A stretch of 64,000 nt of DNA, from positions 6,225,815 through 6,289,814 of the forward strand of contig CAIIXF020000003.1 in the NCBI GenBank assembly GCA_903813345.2, given 5' to 3'. The stretch comes from Owenia fusiformis (taxonomy: Eukaryota > Annelida > Polychaeta > Sabellida > Oweniidae). The position numbers and the translations under genes were made by a program. Positions within the stretch are counted from its first letter, which is position 1, and each line of letters begins with the position of its first letter. This document shows, in pieces, positions 11,706 through 25,100 of the stretch. The notes under the pieces are model-generated. The model was not told the origin of the DNA. It was given only the letters and a program-made list of their open reading frames with translations, and searched no databases.

Positions 11706-13110
11706 TGGCAATTTGTTATACTGCAGTATACCTTTCCCAGAGGAGGTTGGATAAGTTAAATAGATTATCTTTTCTGTATTTGTCTATTAGTGATAATAAA
11801 TGACACAACCATTGCTCTTTGATAATGTCACCAGATCCCATCTGACGGAAATAACATATTTGTCGGTTCAAATTGAGTTATCATTGATTATAGTGTGATG
11901 ATTGCCTATCAAATGTTAAACTGAAAAGAATAGAAATGAGTAATACTACAAATATGCATCATTTATTTACTGAAATCAGCTGAAACTATTACAGTTCTTG
12001 AAAAATTGACCTTCCAGACTCCCTTTCAAAAGGCCTCCTTCCTAAATATTTCGTGTGAATCAATCCTGCTTTCAATTGGCTTCTATCGGATTGAAAGATG
12101 ATTTGAAAACTAATATATGTAGAAAAGTGCACACTATAACCAGTATTTTACTAAGTGACTAGGAAAAATAGCAATAAAATGATTTCTTGTTTTTGATAAG
12201 ATTGCGCACGCACCTCAGCTTTAAGGTGTTAAGCAAAACAAATGAAATTCCATGTATCTATAATCCAACTGCTCTTCTATGTAAAAATCCCAAGGTTCAA
12301 CAAATTATCCTCTGAAGTAACAACACTGAATTCCAAATGAATCATTTGGAATAAAAATAGCCTTAATGTGATAGGCATTATAAGGTAAAACACAGAAACA
12401 GCTAAAGCAAAAGAGTAACAATAGCAGGAAAGCCTGATGTAGAGAATGATTTTAAACAGTCAATGGCATGATAGATGGCATCTGACTGAGAGATTTCTCC
12501 TTTGGGAGGCAATGAGATCTGTTGATGCAATCAAAACCAACCAACCAGCTATTGCCCCCCCCCCCCTCCCATAAGTGGCCAGGCATCATGACTTTTACTG
12601 GCCCCTTTACTTAACTTATTATACCGCAGAAAAACTGAGTTGCAAAACATGAATAACTAGAGACTGAATATCGCGAGCAATCTTACAAAGCTTTTGCCTC
12701 GCCTTATCTTAGACCATGGCTTTGCCTCAACAAACCCTAACAAGTTCACAACCAAAACATAATTGACATAATTTAAAATATTCATATTGGCCCTCAGCCC
12801 ATTGCCAATAGGTAACCAGTTTTCCATGATTGGTATTGGCAATGAGGCAATTGTTGATTTTGATAATGCACCATAGTGTGTTATTAAACCATGGGGTTTC
12901 AACACAAAGCTCATGATTAAACATATACCCCTATTTATAACTTTAAGCCATTTAAAGTCCCAACTTCAGCAAGTTTAATCAGCTGGACCAAGACCGCTGT
13001 GTTGTAGTAGTTAATAATTTCAGAAATTATACACTGGTCAACTCATGGACAAGCTAGAACTTCAGAGCTAGAAATATTGAAAAAGTTAAGGATATTGAAG
13101 TTTAGGCAAA
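11706..13110. other. Spacer upstream of NAT16-like copy A
   Basis: There is no recognisable gene. The minus-strand frames at 12657-12924 are short and motif-free. A C10 homopolymer lies near 12547-12556. The last 100 or so bases show weak similarity to the region upstream of copy B (about 40140-40217), so they may contain shared 5' UTR or promoter. Confidence 0.5.
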
Positions 13111-16100
13111 ATGAAAAGACCACGTAGAAGCATCCAGTCTTTGCAAGCAGAAGGATATAGTGTAAGGCTAGCTGAACCAGGAGATTTCCAAGGCATATAT
13201 AACATCAATACTAATGTATATTGGGGACTGGATTATCTTCCACACTATTATCAGCAGTTCCTTAAGCAGTCAAATCGTGTCTGCGCTGTCTGTGTTAAAC
13301 AGGAACAAATTGTAAGTCAAAGGGATGTAGTCAGAATCCAAAATAAGCAAGGCAAAACTAAAATTAATTTTACATATGTACAGTAGTATATGTATTTTTG
13401 ACTGAAATGGAAAAAATTATGACCATAGTAAGAGTGGTTGGAAGACTGACTCGTGTACTCGAGTTTTACTCGCATTTGTCCTAAAAATCAATTGATCGAG
13501 TTGAAAACTTGAACTCACGATTTGAAATTTTTACCAAAAATTATTTTTCACTCGTTTTCACCTTACCTTGACTCGCGATTCGTCTCTCCTATTCGCAATT
13601 TCCATACTAAGATAGTTGTAATGTTCTACTTAATCTGTATAGAATACAACTTATTTTCTATTTAATGCCATGTGCGGAAGACAAACATGCTTGGATCTTA
13701 TTCTGCTTTCGTTATTATTATGCAAAAGTTTCATTTCCGGTTTGATGCATTCTGGGAGTATCCAACAGCCGGGAATTTTAAAATTTGTCTACCGCGGTGC
13801 ATCCTGGAACTTTCTGGATTGACGAAGTTTGTTTTCACTATTTATCCGATAAGTTTTACTATCTATAGGGGACTAGGGGTGAATTTTAACGATCTATTCA
13901 CCTTTCCCTAAAGTCAGCTCATGAATATTATAATTAGCAAATCTAGAATCTCTGACGTCAGAGTAGGGCAGATTTTCGCGGCAAAATCTGAACACATTAC
14001 AAGTCAATGTGAATCGCGACAGAGACGGGCTCATTCAATTGTTGAATTATGGTGAGTACTTAATAATCTCTATCATAAATGTGATGGAATCTCATTGATA
14101 ACACTCTCGTTCATATTCTCCCTTCATTATACCGTTCTGGGAAATCAAATGAACTGAGTAAAATTGATGAGAAGAGTCCAATGTTTACAGCGCATTGACC
14201 CTGATATGTACTTCTTTACTGCCAACATACCATTGACTACTGCACTGTAATAATAAGCTTGTACTATTTTTTCTAGTGTTAGGTGAAATAGATATTAATT
14301 GATCAATCAACAGTAAAAACGAGTCATATGTTTTGGGGGGAGTGGGATTGATTGTCAAGGTTTTGGCCTACTAGAGTCTTGTGTACAGTCCAGTTAATGA
14401 ACAAGTATTGAAATACATCAGCATACTAGTATCATGAATATCACATAAACAAACTCGAATATAAATATTTTGGTGACAGCTCCAAGAAACGCAAGACATG
14501 TACACAAAAAACACATTGCATAGTTCCAAGATGCAACGCAAATGGGACATCAGTTGTTGAAGACAAGGTCGTAACGTTCCAGAGAATAAAAGAAAGTGGT
14601 TAATTGCTATCCATCGAATGGAAGATAAATCATTTCAGTTGAAACCTTCTTGTAAAGTTTGTTCTTTACACTTCACTGATGATGATTTTGAATATCATGG
14701 TTTTAGTAAGAAACGTTCTCTGAAAAAAGATGTTATACCTCATGTTTTTGATTGTTGGGTAGATGTTCCACATATGAATACGACTAACTGTAGCAACCAG
14801 AGAAAAATACCCTTTTATCCTATGCAACAAAACAAGGACAATAATCGCAACATTGGTATTATTTACGATTCGATACCTGAGTCATTTGGTCTTCTTACCC
14901 CAACTGCAACCCCGGCGTTCTTTTTAAATATAGAACTGCTGAGAGAATATTCAAGATATTTATGGACGTAATACCTTAAAGGGAGAAGTTCTATCTTGTA
15001 ATTGCATTTGCAATTTTAAAAATACAAGCTATGATGTATGACTATTCATTCCTTCAAATTGCATCTAAAATGAATTAATTTTCCACGACCCATCATGAGT
15101 TTGGAAATTATTTATTAGGTTTGTGCAAGCATGAGAAAAATATCATTAGCCTCTGTTACATTTAAAACTGTTCTTCATATGTTATATTTTTTATTAGAAA
15201 CATAATTATGTATTTGGATATTTATGTTAAATGAATGTTCCTATAATATGCACAGTCTTGTCTGAATAATTGTTTGTCTTTGGTACGGTAATTGGATTCA
15301 ATATAATTTATTAGAAGACCAGCACTCGGATCACAAATTATTGTGAGTGATATAACATTGGTTAAAATACATTGATGAAATATTAAGGGCAGGTTTAGTA
15401 ATGAGTAAGGTAATGTTGTTCAGTTTCAAATTGGCTCAGTATAGCGAATACGGTATGTTAGTATACTTTAAGGAAAAGAGAGCTTGAGCGACTTTCAATT
15501 ATCATTTGGCATAAGCGTGTCTGATTTTGGCATACACATGTCGCATTCTGGCATAATCGTTCATATCATAAGGAAAAGTAAGTTTGCTTCCACACGAGGT
15601 ACTTGTTCCTTGTCTTGAATGTAATTGTATCCATGTAACTAATCGTGTATCTTAAGAAGTATGATGGGATATGTCGGGCTCGTTCCAGACATTATGTAAA
15701 CAATCTTCTCACAGAATCTCTTCCACATTGCATTCCAAAGGAGGTTGATCTATGCAATGTAATTCTTAGCAGTTTGTGTGTAATCTATTTTGGGAAATCT
15801 TCTACAGAAGTGGGAAAGTACCTCTTGTGGAATTCGGCTGTAAATGGTGAGGCAAAACGTCTTGAGAAACAGAATCTATTACCTTAGAGGCAAAGCGCAG
15901 TTTGAAAGTCAATATCAGTGTAGTAGACTAAATGTCTGGGTATAAAATGTGAACAAATATGACAGGGGCCACATGATGGATTGCGGGTTTTAAGAAAGAT
16001 AAGAGCAGGTTAGCGAGAGCAAGATAGAAAAGTAAGATGGGTTTGGAAAGTGGAGGAAAGTTTAAGATCTGAAGAAATGGAATTGTGTAGAACTTTGTAC

Positions 16101-19100
16101 AATTAGAAATTAGAAAATAAAGTGAAGAAGAAAATTATATAAAGTCTCGGCCTTAATGTTTAGGAACTTTAGATCCGTTTACCAATTAGGAACACCAATG
16201 ACATTGATCATAAAAGACTTTAAGTATAATGAACATTTGGTCAAGAAGAACATTGGTGGTCATTTTAAATTAACGGACATTGTGCCTTAAACGCAGTAGC
16301 AAGAGATACATAAAACAACCTTTACCACCTGAGAACACCAGGTTATGGCAATGCAAGTTGATCCCCAAAGGGTGGAAACATCTGTATCTGAAGCCGAAAA
16401 GGCACGATACATTAACCTTGTCAAGGAAGGATTGAGAGGAATTAGACCAAACGCAAATGAGGTTTCAGGTTACCACTTCTTGCGCATCATCTCAGGCGCA
16501 TGGGGAATCGCTACTACTGGTCTCCTAGCGTACGAGACCGGAGAAATGATATATGCATCGTTCAACGACGCATTAAAACAATATAGAATCAACGATAGTA
16601 AACAACAAATAATTTTCAGAGAAATTCTGAAAAAGGAACCGGGCCAAAAAAGGAAAAGAACAGATGTGATCGACAATCTGGTAACAGAGGCCAAATTCCC
16701 GGACAAACCGGAAAACATACAAGAACTCGGAAGAAAGATTTACTTCCCCTCACCCGAATATACTGGATCTGACGAAGAAACCCGGGAACTTCTCAAAAGG
16801 GCTTTGGACAAGTCCAAGGAAGACGCCTATGGAGTAGGAGACCTCGTCAAGGTCTGGAATCCGATAAACATCAAAGAGAAAAGTCTTCTGACAGAAAATA
16901 GAAGGCTACCCACTCGGGATGCTGGACTGTTGATTTGGACAGCACTGAACGTTGGTCCGAAACTAATACAACGAGGAGGCAGAGTCCTCGAAGAAACGGC
17001 ACCCTTACTGGAGAAGCTGAAAGCCCTCAAGTCTGCTGCAATTCTAAGCAACATTAGTTGCCACAGGAGAGAAAATGTAGTATACCAGAAAAGCCCAAGC
17101 ATCTCTGGTAAAACAAACATAGCGCCCTACCTAGCATGGTTAGCGGCAAGGACCATGAATCTATCTGACGGCGAGAAGATGAACATGAATAAATCGAATG
17201 ACCCGGCAGGTCTTCTTAAATGCATCAGCATCCTGAAAGGAAATCAGGCGGGAGTAGGTCACAAGGGAAAGCAGAATGGAATTGTGTAGAACTTTGTACA
17301 ATTAGAAATTAGAAAATAAAGTGAAGAAGAAAATTATATAAAGTCTCGGCCTTAATGTTTAGGAACTTTAGATCCGTTTACCAATTAGGAACACCAATGA
17401 CATTGATCATAAAAGACTTTAAGTATAATGAACATTTGGTCAAGAAGAACATTGGTGGTCATTTTAAATTAACGGACATTGTGCCTTAAACGCAGTAGCA
17501 AGAGATACATAAAACAACCTTTACCACCTGAGAACACCAGGTTATGGCAATGCAAGTTGATCCCCAAAGGGTGGAAACATCTGTATCTGAAGCCGAAAAG
17601 GCACGATACATTAACCTTGTCAAGGAAGGATTGAGAGGAATTAGACCAAACGCAAATGAGGTTTCAGGTTACCACTTCTTGCGCATCATCTCAGGCGCAT
17701 GGGGAATCGCTACTACTGGTCTCCTAGCGTACGAGACCGGAGAAATGATATATGCATCGTTCAACGACGCATTAAAACAATATAGAATCAACGATAGTAA
17801 ACAACAAATAATTTTCAGAGAAATTCTGAAAAAGGAACCGGGCCAAAAAAGGAAAAGAACAGATGTGATCGACAATCTGGTAACAGAGGCCAAATTCCCG
17901 GACAAACCGGAAAACATACAAGAACTCGGAAGAAAGATTTACTTCCCCTCACCCGAATATACTGGATCTGACGAAGAAACCCGGGAACTTCTCAAAAGGG
18001 CTTTGGACAAGTCCAAGGAAGACGCCTATGGAGTAGGAGACCTCGTCAAGGTCTGGAATCCGATAAACATCAAAGAGAAAAGTCTTCTGACAGAAAATAG
18101 AAGGCTACCCACTCGGGATGCTGGACTGTTGATTTGGACAGCACTGAACGTTGGTCCGAAACTAATACAACGAGGAGGCAGAGTCCTCGAAGAAACGGCA
18201 CCCTTACTGGAGAAGCTGAAAGCCCTCAAGTCTGCTGCAATTCTAAGCAACATTAGTTGCCACAGGAGAGAAAATGTAGTATACCAGAAAAGCCCAAGCA
18301 TCTCTGGTAAAACAAACATAGCGCCCTACCTAGCATGGTTAGCGGCAAGGACCATGAATCTATCTGACGGCGAGAAGATGAACATGAATAAATCGAATGA
18401 CCCGGCAGGTCTTCTTAAATGCATCAGCATCCTGAAAGGAAATCAGGCGGGAGTAGGTCACAAGGGAAAGCAGAAAGAAGCGATCCTGCAAAAACTCCGA
18501 TCTAAGATGCAAGCCGGACAGGCCCTCAGTGTAAATAAGTATCAGAAGCAAGCCTGGCAGTGCCTCATAGTAGAAGATGACGTTCCAAGAAGAGAACGGA
18601 TGATGGGTGCACTAATACTCTCTTATGGAGTTATCAAACCTATCATGAAAGTGGCTTACGAAGCGCCAATTTCATATCAACGGATGGTAGTTGCCTCAAC
18701 ATGGGAGGACGAGGTGCGGCTTTACCGAGATTGGGGAGACGTTATCATAACTAGGGCCAAAGAAGTACCTTTGCTTCATCTATTTGACGCAGCTGCTGAG
18801 GATTTAGGGGTCCTAGAGTACTTAACAGAAACACCACTACGAACGCGGGGTGAGATTCCAGACCAAAAGTGGGAAAATCCGTCCACCAATGTTCTTCTTG
18901 ACCAAATGTTCATTATACTTAAAGTCTTTTATGATCAATGTCATTGGTGTTCCTAATTGGTAAACGGATCTAAAGTTCCTAAACATTAAGGCCGAGACTT
19001 TATATAATTTTCTTCTTCACTTTATTTTCTAATTTCTAATTGTACAAAGTTCTACACAATTCCATTTCTTCAGATCTTAAACTTTCCTCCACTTTCCAAA

Positions 19101-22100
19101 CCCATCTTACTTTTCTATCTTGCTCTCGCTAACCTGCTCTTATCTTTCTTAAAACCCGCAATCCATCATGTGGCCCCTGTCATATTTGTTCACATTTTAT
19201 ACCCAGACATTTAGTCTACTACACTGATATTGACTTTCAAACTGCGCTTTGCCTCTAAGGTAATAGATTCTGTTTCTCAAGACGTTTTGCCTCACCATTT
19301 ACAGCCGAATTCCACAAGAGGTACTTTCCCACTTCTGTAGAAGATTTCCCAAAATAGATTACACACAAACTGCTAAGAATTACATTGCATAGATTAACCT
19401 CCTTTGGAATGCAATGTGGAAGAGATTCTGTGAGAAGATTGTTTACATAATGTCTGGAACGAGCCCGACATATCCCATCATACTTCTTAAGATACACGAT
19501 TAGTTACATGGATACAATTACATTCAAGACAAGGAACAAGTACCTCGTGTGGAAGCAAACTTACTTTTCCTTATGATATGAACGATTATGCCAGAATGCG
19601 ACATGTGTATGCCAAAATCAGACACGCTTATGCCAAATGATAATTGAAAGTCGCTCAAGCTCTCTTTTCCTTAAAGTATACTAACATACCGTATTCGCTA
19701 TACTGAGCCAATTTGAAACTGAACAACATTACCTTACTCATTACTAAACCTGCCCTTAATATTTCATCAATGTATTTTAACCAATGTTATATCACTCACA
19801 TTACCCCCCTCTTAGCCTCAGACCTCCTGGTCTGCAAAATAATAACATTAATAAGTGCAACATAGCACCCTATGTATAACAACTACCCAACTCTACAATT
19901 CGTCCAAAATATTAATGTTCATCATTATCCGCACACAAAATAATTAGTAAATTTGTTACAGTCCATGCTCTTTAGAAAAATTGATATACAAGAGATATAT
20001 AAATGGAGTAAGTAACTTAAAATATATATGACTAAATACTACAAGTAAACATGGCAACACTCCAATGATACAGATAACAGAATTTCATGAATTTCAACTA
20101 CACCAGTTCAGCCTAAATAATAAATTCACAATTATGTAGATAATTCCAAACAATATCCACATTTACAAACAAATGAGAACCCTTGTGTATTACTTATATT
20201 ATGACATTTAAGACTAACACTCTATAAAATGATTGAAATTACAATAGATATATAAGATGACAACTGAATAATAATAATAATAGAGAGTAACATATATGTA
20301 CTATATTACAGAGGGCATACAATCACTCGAATCACTACACATCACCTCAGTTCAAAATTATGCAAACTTTTACAATCAAAAATCATGTTATCTGAAAATA
20401 ATTAATAATTTGATAAACTTATAGACATTTCAGTTTTGTTCTGAAAATAATTACCAATTTAGTAAACATATACTTTTAGATTTACCCCAACACTAACAAT
20501 GTTCTCTGTCCATACTGGTATACGGGAGAATTTGTGTATATCCGATGTCTTTTCAATCTTTGAGACTGCATTATTGAATTCCACTTGGAAGTCTCCATTT
20601 CATCTTACAATTCTTCTTTTCTAACAGTTCCATTGAAGCCTCCTTAGTCACAAAAGAAATATAAGCCATGTCCTTCTCAGAATTGTCTGATTTCTTCACA
20701 GTTTTCTCTTAAATTGTGATGTCCTCCATCACTTTCACTTATATAATTAGACACTTTTATCACGTTTGTACTGAACCTCCTCCAGATCTATAGGACAGGT
20801 ACTGTTCATCATAGGCATGGGTCTAGCTGACTCAAGGACGTCTCCTTGAAAATCAATAGAAGCTACGGCCATGTCAGTTCCTTTTTATAGCCTTCTTTCT
20901 TCTCCTACATTCAGTACACGATGTGGAACTCTTGTTCAACGCGCTGGCCAGCAATATACGATATATGAGTAAGTCTTCCCTACTGTTACTCATCCTCTGT
21001 TCCACCAGAAAATCCTCATCCCCACATATGTTCTCATGACATACTACCCTGGCTGGTACTATGCACTCAGACCAACCAGGTATGTCAGTATCTGCACCCA
21101 TGCAGACATCAAAAGTATCCTCTGGGTAACACTTGATCAGAGCGTCCCCTCCTGGATCACTAATAAAATATCGTCTTCCATATTTAATATACATTTTCGC
21201 TTCGTAAAAATCAGTTCTAAATGGCTTCAATAGTCCCAAGAACAAGGAACTGCTTGTTCACGATCACTGCAATACATGGCATTATGGCTATCTTGGTCAT
21301 AATTGTCCCTAGTGGCTTCATAAGTTCAACATTCGACATCCGAAGGAAATCCTCTTACCGGTAAGCAATCATAGTTTCCTTTAACAGTCACAAAGTCTGT
21401 CCACAACGATTCTCTCAATATAAAGGACTCTTGGGTCCTTTCAGTCTTTACTGTCTTATTATCCTGAAACCAGCAACAACTTCTTGATATCTTCAAACGA
21501 AAGTCTTAGGTCTCTAAAATGGATGGGGTCCAAATCGATATATCACCATGGATACGTATATATGCCCCTTATCAAGAAGAAATGTTAGCGAAAGTTTTTG
21601 CTGTTTAGCTGTGTTACTGCTGATATATAGGAAATCCTTTGTTCCAAAAAACATTTAAATATGTTCCCCAAATACACCTTTCTTGTGTAGACTGTGATAT
21701 GAAAATCCAACTGCCTCACGCATATCCAAGTAAATCACAGAGTGTGTCTCTTTATAGTCTGAATTTCTCATTAGCATTACCAATCATTTTGGCGACAATA
21801 TTCCTAGATTCAGAGTTGTTATCCATTTTATCGATGGTTTGTCAGTGCTATTAGCAGTTTTCAATTTAAGATCATGCAGTTCAAGAAGAATTGTCCATAT
21901 AAAGTTCTAACAATGGGACGTATGCGCTTATTAAATGTTTTGCAGCATTGCACAAGACTGAGTTTCTGGATGCTGAACAATAGGTCGCTGTAGACTTTAA
22001 ACATAAACAGAATATCGAATAACATATTTTATATTTCAAGTAAACAATGTTAAGCTTGGTTCTGGTAGCGTTGTAGTTCTTTTCAAAAGGTTGCGGTGAC

Positions 22101-25100
22101 ATAGACAGAGTCTACACAGAGATCATCATGTTAAAATTCATGTAGTTTACTCCAATGTTTTATATTGTTAATATTTAGATCCTTCCAAGTCGTGAAGAAT
22201 ATTTTGGTTAATGTTTATTTTTGTCCCAAATTAATTTGATAATTCAATCTTTAGACGTTTTAACATTTTACAGTTCACGGGAAATCAATGTTCTGTAAAT
22301 GGTTCTTTTCAAAATTCGAGCTCCCATCACTCTTAAAGTCCGAATAACGTTAATATTCCTTTTGAAATCAGGTCAGAAGAAATGTTTCTCAAAACAGGCT
22401 AGCGTATCTATATTATGCTAATGTCAATAATTTTCAGAGCATTTAATGTCAATAAAAGTTCAAATGTAAATCAAAATTACTGCACCTACCATTGTATTAA
22501 GTTTCTAGGATAATTCCATATCATTAATCCATGTTTATTTCCTTTGAAAGAAATATCCAAAAATTACTGTCGAATATATCCATATTATATTATGTATGTC
22601 CAAAATCCTTTCCAAATTTAAAGTTTTACATCTGTCCAATCAATATTCCAAATTGTCGAATTATTTTAATCTTCTAAGTATCCATAGTCCTTTACTTTAT
22701 GTGAGTTCGCAAGACACCGCTGCCACCAATGTCCGTTAATTTAAAATGACCACCAATGTTCTTCTTGACCAAATGTTCATTATACTTAAAGTCTTTTATG
22801 ATCAATGTCATTGGTGTTCCTAATTGGTAAACGGATCTAAAGTTCCTAAACATTAAGGCCGAGACTTTATATAATTTTCTTCTTCACTTTATTTTCTAAT
22901 TTCTAATTGTACAAAGTTCTACACAATTCCATTTCTTCAGATCTTAAACTTTCCTCCACTTTCCAAACCCATCTTACTTTTCTATCTTGCTCTCGCTAAC
23001 CTGCTCTTATCTTTCTTAAAACCCGCAATCCATCATGTGGCCCCTGTCATATTTGTTCACATTTTATACCCAGACATTTAGTCTACTACACTGATATTGA
23101 CTTTCAAACTGCGCTTTGCCTCTAAGGTAATAGATTCTGTTTCTCAAGACGTTTTGCCTCACCATTTACAGCCGAATTCCACAAGAGGTACTTTCCCACT
23201 TCTGTAGAAGATTTCCCAAAATAGATTACACACAAACTGCTAAGAATTACATTGCATAGATCAACCTCCTTTGGAATGCAATGTGGAAGAGATTCTGTGA
23301 GAAGATTGTTTACATAATGTCTGGAACGAGCCCGACATATCCCATCATACTTCTTAAGATACACGATTAGTTACATGGATACAATTACATTCAAGACAAG
23401 GAACAAGTACCTCGTGTGGAAGCAAACTTACTTTTCCTTATGATATGAACGATTATGCCAGAATGCGACATGTGTATGCCAAAATCAGACACGCTTATGC
23501 CAAATGATAATTGAAAGTCGCTCAAGCTCTCTTTTCCTTAAAGTATACTAACATACCATATTCGCTATACTGAGCCAATTTGAAACTGAACAACATTACC
23601 TTACTCATTACTAAACCTGCCCTTAATATTTCATCAATGTATTTTAACCAATGTTATATCACTCACATTATTCCTATGGTTTCATCTACCGGGTAGTGTA
23701 TTTAAGACACACCCGAAGACAAAAAAGTCAGAAAAATAAATTTCAATTAGTTTTGATATCATTTTAGATGAGATCTATTTTACTCATTGGGCGATCTAAT
23801 AGTAAATGGAGTTTTCGCGCGAAAAGTGCCCTGCTTTGACGTCATCGATTTTCACCGACCAATCAGCGCAGCGGTCAAATGAGTACACTTTGGACTTTGG
23901 GGAAAGGTGAATAGGGATGTGCAATACGATTTAGACAATAACAAGACACACAGTGATAAATATCGCACTTAGAAGAGCAAACTGGCCACCATGCAATTTA
24001 CCCAGCATGGCCAAAACCTAATCAGACCTTGGCACTAGTCTGCACTTGCATCTGTAAACATTTCAAGTTGACAAGGTTAGCGGTTCCTGCAATTTTGATG
24101 ACAAGAATTTATTTGTAATCTTGAACTTTGGGAAAATTTAGAAAACATTGTTTGTGACCTAATTTGATGACCTTCGACCTTGAAAATTTCACTTTTTCAG
24201 ACCTCAGTAGGTCTTTTGTAATTAAGCTGACCTAAATTTAAATCCAAAATATCAATTTAGAAAATCAAATTTTTGACCTTTTCAAGGTCACTGAAGGTCA
24301 ACGAAAGGTCAAATCTGAAATCTAAGGTCAGATTTGAACTTCTGAGAACTTGTAGATGTTTTTAAAAAAACAATTTGGTCAATTTGGAGCAAGTTGAAAA
24401 ATTCAAAATGGCCACCATGTAATTCAGCCAGCATACCCAAAACCTAATCAGATCTTGGCAATAGTCTGCTCTTGCATCTGTAAAAATTTCAAGTTGAACA
24501 GATAAGTGGTTTTCCTGGAATTTTGATGACAAGATTTGTTGAAAAATTAAAAATGACCGCCACATAGTTTACCCAGCATGCCCTAAACCTAATCAGATCT
24601 TGGCACTAGTCTGCTATTGCATGTGTAAAAATGTCAAGTTGAACAGGTTAGCGGTTTTCTTGGAATTTTGATGACAAGAATTGATTTGTAGTCTCAAACT
24701 TTGAGAAACGTCGATAACATCATTTGTGACCTAGTTTAATGACCTTGACCTTCGACCTTGAAAATTTCAAAATTTAAATCCAAAATATCAATTTGGAAAA
24801 TCAACTTTTTTGACCTTTTCAAGGTCACTGAAGGTGAATGAAAGGTCAAATCTGTGTCCTAGTTTAATGACCTTGACCTTCGACCTTGAAAATTTCACTT
24901 TTCAGACCTCAGTAGGTGTTTTGTAATTAAGCTGACATAAATTTAAATCCAAAATATCAATTTAGAAAATCAACTTTTTTTACCTTTTCAAGGTCACTGA
25001 AGGTGAATGAAGGGTCAAATCTGAAATCTAAGGTCAGATTTGAACTTCTGAGAACTTGAAGATGTTTTTAAAAAAAAAATTGGTCAATTTGGAGCAAGTT

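Larger units (their letters stand above)
16076..18473 (+). repeat. Tandem duplication of a 1,199-bp unit
   Basis: 16076-17274 recurs as 17275-18473 with a constant offset of 1,199 bases; I saw no difference between the two copies. The unit contains the last 204 bases of LTR A, the 65-base leader and the first 310 codons of the unidentified ORF. The breakpoint shares only two bases (AA), which fits end joining or template slippage. The absence of visible substitutions means the event is very recent or is an assembly error. Confidence 0.85.
15342..23667. mobile_element. Composite LTR nest with inverted outer LTRs and candidate TTAT target duplication
   Basis: The order is LTR A (plus), unidentified ORF in two tandem pieces, truncated LTR B (minus), retrotransposon interior (minus), LTR C (minus). 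The outer edges are both LTR 5' ends: TGTGAG on the left and CTCACA on the right. The four bases left of LTR A (15338-15341) and right of LTR C (23668-23671) are both TTAT, as expected if the whole 8,326-bp structure integrated as one unit. A four-base AT match can also arise by chance. The nest sits in intron 1 of NAT16-like copy A and accounts for more than half of that intron. Confidence 0.6.

Noticed and set aside
15645-15887. 80-codon frame repeated at 19255-19497 and 23122-23364
   Set aside because: It lies inside all three LTR copies and is conserved only because the LTRs are young; there is no motif or start context.
16470-18551. Minus-strand frames within the unidentified ORF
   Set aside because: They are shadows of the long plus-strand frame and are duplicated with it.
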